Shown here in pieces: positions 50,099 through 52,664 of a stretch of 52,664 nucleotides of DNA. The stretch is from contig BBOA01000014.1 of the NCBI GenBank assembly GCA_001485295.1, positions 1 to 52,664 of the forward strand. The letters run 5' to 3'. The DNA comes from Type-B symbiont of Plautia stali. Lineage in GTDB: Bacteria; Pseudomonadota; Gammaproteobacteria; Enterobacterales; Enterobacteriaceae. Below the pieces are notes generated by a model. The model had not been told where the DNA came from, did no database searches, and saw only the letters and a program-made list of their open reading frames with translations. The position numbers and the translations under genes were made by a program. Numbering within the stretch: position 1 is the stretch's first letter; each line of letters opens with the position of its first letter.

Positions 50099-51327
50099 TC
50101 AGGAAATATAAAATTTCTTTTGCTGCTGTTCCGCCTGCAGCAGCGCGTCACACGGGGCGAAACGCTCCCCGAGCTGGCGCATTAAAGCGCGTAATGTTTG
50201 CGCGATATCCACCGCGCCACGCTAGTCTATATAATAGCGCGGAACGGGCCGCCGAGAAAAGGCGGGAAGCCGATGCCAAACACGCCTCGGTATCGCCGTC
50301 GTACGCGTAGCTTGTTACCCCTTCGTCCAAGCAGCGCGCAGCCTCATTCAGCATCACGCTCGGCAATCTGCTGTTCGCTCTGCTTCTCCACAGGGCTGCA
50401 CGCCCAGCAGCGAATAGAGGGCGGCATCCTGGCGTGATCTTGCTGCCGACGTCGATGTCGACCTCGTCCAGTAGCTGAATAGGGCCAACGGGAAAGCCCA
50501 CCTTGACCAGAGCGCCATCGATGTGCTCGATCGGTTCGCCCTCTAGCAGACAGTGCATCGCTTTATTCATAATTTATATAGGGCGCGAGAATGCGATTCA
50601 CATAGAAACCGGTGCGGTCCGCCACCACAATCGGCGTTTTGCCCTGCTTTTGCGCCAGCATCACGGTGGTGGCCCGCGCCTGCGCCGAGGTGCCAGCGTG
50701 CGGGATCACCTCCAACAGCGGCATTTTTTCTACCGGACTAAAATAGTGCAGGCCGATCACGTTTTCAGGCCGCTGCGCCTGCACGGCGATATTCGCAATC
50801 GGCAGCGATGAGGTGTTGGAAGCGAAAATGGTGTGCGGCACGCAGTGCGTCTCGACCTCTGCGCCGCTTTCTTTTTTCATCGCCGTGCTGGCAAAGAACA
50901 GGGTACGCAATGCCGGCGCGTACCACCTCGATAATGCACTGCACGGCCGGATAGTTGCCGTGGGTTTTACGAGCGGTTTCGCGCTGCGCCAGCTCTAGTT
51001 AGCCACCTAGGCAGGCGCCGCGGATCGCCGCCACCACCAGAAACGGCAGAGCCGCGATGGTCCTAGCGCGCTAGCGACCCCGCCTCCTGCGCGCTGCGGC
51101 AGTCGGCGATCATTCCGATATCGGCGCCGGCGATGAAATTGTCAGGCTTGCCGGAGATCAACACCAGCCCCGCTAGCTGCGGATCGCGCTGCGCCTCGTC
51201 AATCACCGCCGCCAGCTGCTGCGCAAAGGCGGCGTGTAGGGTATTTAATTTTCTCGCCCACCACGTCAATGGCGATCACGCCGACGTGATGCGGGCGCAT
51301 CTGTAAGTGAAAAGCCCTCTACTCCAT
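50099..51327 (-). pseudogene. fadJ: fadJ pseudogene (anaerobic beta-oxidation multifunctional enzyme)
   Basis: FadJ is the enoyl-CoA hydratase/3-hydroxyacyl-CoA dehydrogenase used for anaerobic fatty-acid breakdown (714 residues in E. coli). The relic starts Met-Glu and a TAG. It keeps Asp-Asn-Phe-Ile-Ala-Gly-Ala-Asp-Ile from the hydratase and [12 protein letters not shown] and [10 protein letters not shown] from the dehydrogenase. The end has a TGA at 50099-50101. About 300 codons are missing in several deletions, and frameshifts are frequent. The start overlaps the fadI stop (TAATG). Confidence 0.9.
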
Positions 51328-52218
51328 TATTCCGCCTCCAGAACCATTGCTACGTCCAAGCCGCCCGCTGCACAGACGGTCACCAGCGTTAGGCTGCCGC
51401 CGCGCCGCCGTAGCTCATGTAGCGTTTAGGTGATCATGCGCGCGCTGGTAGCGGCGAAAGGATGACTAGATGACCATAGGTGATAGAACCGCCGAGCACG
51501 TTAAAGCGCGCTTCGTCGACCTCGCCCAGCGCGTGCGGACGATTCAGTTTTTCACGCGCGAAGCGTTCATCGCCGAAGCACTGCAGGTTGCACAGCGTCT
51601 GGGCGGTAAAGGCTTCATGCATATCTATCAGCGTTATATGGCTTAGCCCGACACCCGGGCGATCCAGCGCCAGCGGCGAGGTAGGTGCGATCGTAGCGTA
51701 CGCGGCGCGCGTAATACCATGGCTTTTCGCCATCTGCTCCGCCGTATCGCCCATACGCAGTCCGGTGGAGTACTCAGCGACCGCGGGCAGCGCAGGATCG
51801 CTATTTTCTGGCCGAGGCTACGCCCCTTGCTGAGATCGAGCAGCGCGCGCCAAGCTTTTGCTGACGCTGATCAGCAGCACTGAAGAGGAGTCCGTGCCGC
51901 CGGCGATGCCGGCGCTGATGGCGCCCGCTATCAGGCTTCCGCCACGTTGGCGACCGCCTGAAAGCTAATGGCGCAGGTGCAACTGACGCTGTAGGCGTCG
52001 GTGTACACGCCCAGCCCGCTGCTGAGCACAATCTCCCGCGCGATCTTGGGCGCTTCCAGCATCTGGATCACCCGGCCGAACACCAGTTGTTCTATCGCTT
52101 CGGCGAGGAGTTCGCTGCGCGCCATCAGTTCGCCGACCACCATCCGACCCAGCTCGACGGCGAAAATGGTGTGGAAACTTGTCGCCTAGCGCAGAAACGG
52201 CGTGCGCAGTCCGTCTAG
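51327..52218 (-). pseudogene. fadI: fadI pseudogene (3-ketoacyl-CoA thiolase)
   Basis: FadI is the thiolase partner of FadJ. The relic starts inside the gene at Asp-Gly-Leu-Arg-Thr-Pro-Phe; a TAG then replaces a Gln in a decayed CCAGG (52185-52189). Arg-Met-Val-Val-Gly-Glu-Leu and Thr-Asp-Ala-Tyr-Ser-Val-Ser follow. The active-site Cys region reads Cys-Thr-Cys-Ala-Ile where Cys-Ala-Thr is usual. Later segments Asp-Met-His-Glu-Ala-Phe and Val-Leu-Glu-Ala-Glu with a TAA are present. About 100 residues in the middle are deleted. Confidence 0.9.
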
Positions 52219-52304
52219 CTGGCGGTGCAGTCGCTGTTATCCATCACGGTGCCGACATCGACGCAACAGCAGGCAGCGGTCTCATTGGCACTGCATTTAT
52301 TCAT
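52219..52304 (-). pseudogene. yfcZ: yfcZ pseudogene, N-terminal fragment fused to fadI
   Basis: The start Met-Asn-Lys-Cys-Ser-Ala-Asn-Glu-Thr, then Cys-Cys-Cys-Val-Asp-Val-Gly-Thr and Met-Asp-Asn-Ser-Asp-Cys-Thr-Ala-Ser, matches the N terminus of YfcZ, a small conserved protein of about 94 residues. In E. coli yfcZ lies between fadI and fadL in this orientation. Here a deletion joins codon 29 of yfcZ, out of frame, to about codon 18 of fadI, and a TAG follows at once. Confidence 0.78.
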
Positions 52305-52535
52305 GGTATTCGTCATTGCGTTTTCCCGAGAATAAGTCTGTTTAGCAATCTGGTTGAATGCGCGAAATTTTACGCTTCTCACTGCTTTTGAGTGATGTCA
52401 TACTCGATAAGTAACTAATATCAAAATAAAATTTTGGCTAAAAAAATTAGAATTGTTATGCTGCTCTCTGCGCTGCCGGTTTTGTTAAGCGGATCGTAAT
52501 TTTGCAGATCAACTCAGAAATATTTTAAAAAAATA

Positions 52536-52566
52536 TTGCAACCTGCATACAGGTCAGACCTATACT
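52536..52566 (+). promoter_or_regulatory. FadR-like operator over a possible -10 box upstream of fadL
   Basis: The core GGTCAGACC (52552-52560) matches the FadR consensus TGGTCnGACCA in its central nine bases. It runs into TATACT (52561-52566), a good -10 box; TTGCAA (52536-52541) would be a -35 box with a long 19-base spacer. In E. coli fadL has two FadR sites near its promoter. fadL itself lies beyond the window end. Confidence 0.6.
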
Positions 52567-52583
52567 TGCCGCACTGGCCTGAT

Positions 52584-52611
52584 TTGTCAGCTTCTGGTCA
52601 GTCCCTATAAT
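52584..52611 (+). promoter_or_regulatory. Probable fadL promoter with a second FadR-like site in the spacer
   Basis: TTGTCA (52584-52589) and a perfect TATAAT (52606-52611) are separated by 16 bases. The spacer holds CTGGTCAGTCC, a FadR-like half with one mismatch in the other half (52592-52608). Binding there would block the promoter. This fits FadR control of the fatty-acid importer FadL. Confidence 0.6.
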
Positions 52612-52621
52612 CCGCCGGCCC

Positions 52622-52640
52622 TTATTACGTGACGTAATAA
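52622..52640. promoter_or_regulatory. Perfect 9-base palindrome just after the probable fadL start of transcription
   Basis: TTATTACGT and ACGTAATAA flank a single G. It lies about 11 bases downstream of the TATAAT box, so a protein bound here could block transcription. I do not recognise the regulator. Confidence 0.5.
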
Positions 52641-52664
52641 TTACAGTTAAATAATAATTCATAT

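Overview
The window is one contiguous piece of an Enterobacterales chromosome. The gene order follows the Escherichia coli segment from elaA to fadL: nuoN-A, lrhA, alaA, yfbR, yfbU, yfbV, ackA-pta, yfcD, yfcF, yfcH, hisP-M-Q and a binding-protein gene, ubiX-purF-cvpA-dedD-folC-accD-dedA-truA-usg-pdxB, flk, yfcJ, fabB, mnmC, aroC-prmB, smrB, sixA, fadJ-fadI, yfcZ, then the upstream region of fadL. The fused nuoCD gene and FadR/FabR-type sites also point to this order. About 32 genes look intact and about 23 are broken by stops, frameshifts or deletions. Such dense but recognisable decay suggests a recently host-restricted lineage, for example an insect-associated relative of Sodalis, Pantoea or Erwinia. 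That placement is inference; no 16S gene is present.

Region by region. 1-900: remnants of an outer-membrane-type protein and elaA. 929-15998: the complete 13-gene complex I operon on the minus strand, all frames open. 16000-17890: a gene-poor stretch with the nuo upstream region and a shrunken lrhA relic. 17890-24530: alaA, yfbR, yfbV, ackA and pta intact, with yfbU broken. 24600-30650: mostly decayed (puuE, yfcF, yfcH, hisP, hisM, hisQ, argT/hisJ); only yfcD keeps its frame, and its Nudix box has lost a conserved Glu. 30655-40467: a nearly intact biosynthetic run with GTG starts at dedD and pdxB; only dedA is broken. 40525-44545: a decayed accessory stretch (AraC-type regulator, EamA permease, flk, rhodanese, MocR regulator, yfcJ). 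44642-49893: fabB, aroC, prmB and sixA intact; mnmC and smrB dead. 50099-52316: fadJ and fadI dead, with fadI fused by deletion to the start of yfcZ. The window ends in what looks like the fadL promoter, with two FadR-like sites.

What is kept: respiration (complex I, UbiX), acetate overflow (AckA-Pta), alanine synthesis, purines (PurF), folate (FolC), fatty-acid synthesis (AccD, FabB), PLP (PdxB), chorismate (AroC), and some RNA and protein modification (TruA, PrmB). What is lost: uptake of basic amino acids and histidine, GABA/putrescine use, anaerobic beta-oxidation, flagellar regulation (LrhA, Flk), ribosome-collision rescue (SmrB) and one tRNA wobble modification (MnmC).

The most interesting genome-wide signal is compositional. 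CTAG, strongly avoided in E. coli relatives, is common here. CCWGG appears thinned, and at least five nonsense codons lie exactly where a CCWGG site would have decayed by C-to-T change. This is what Dcm methylation without Vsr very-short-patch repair would leave behind.
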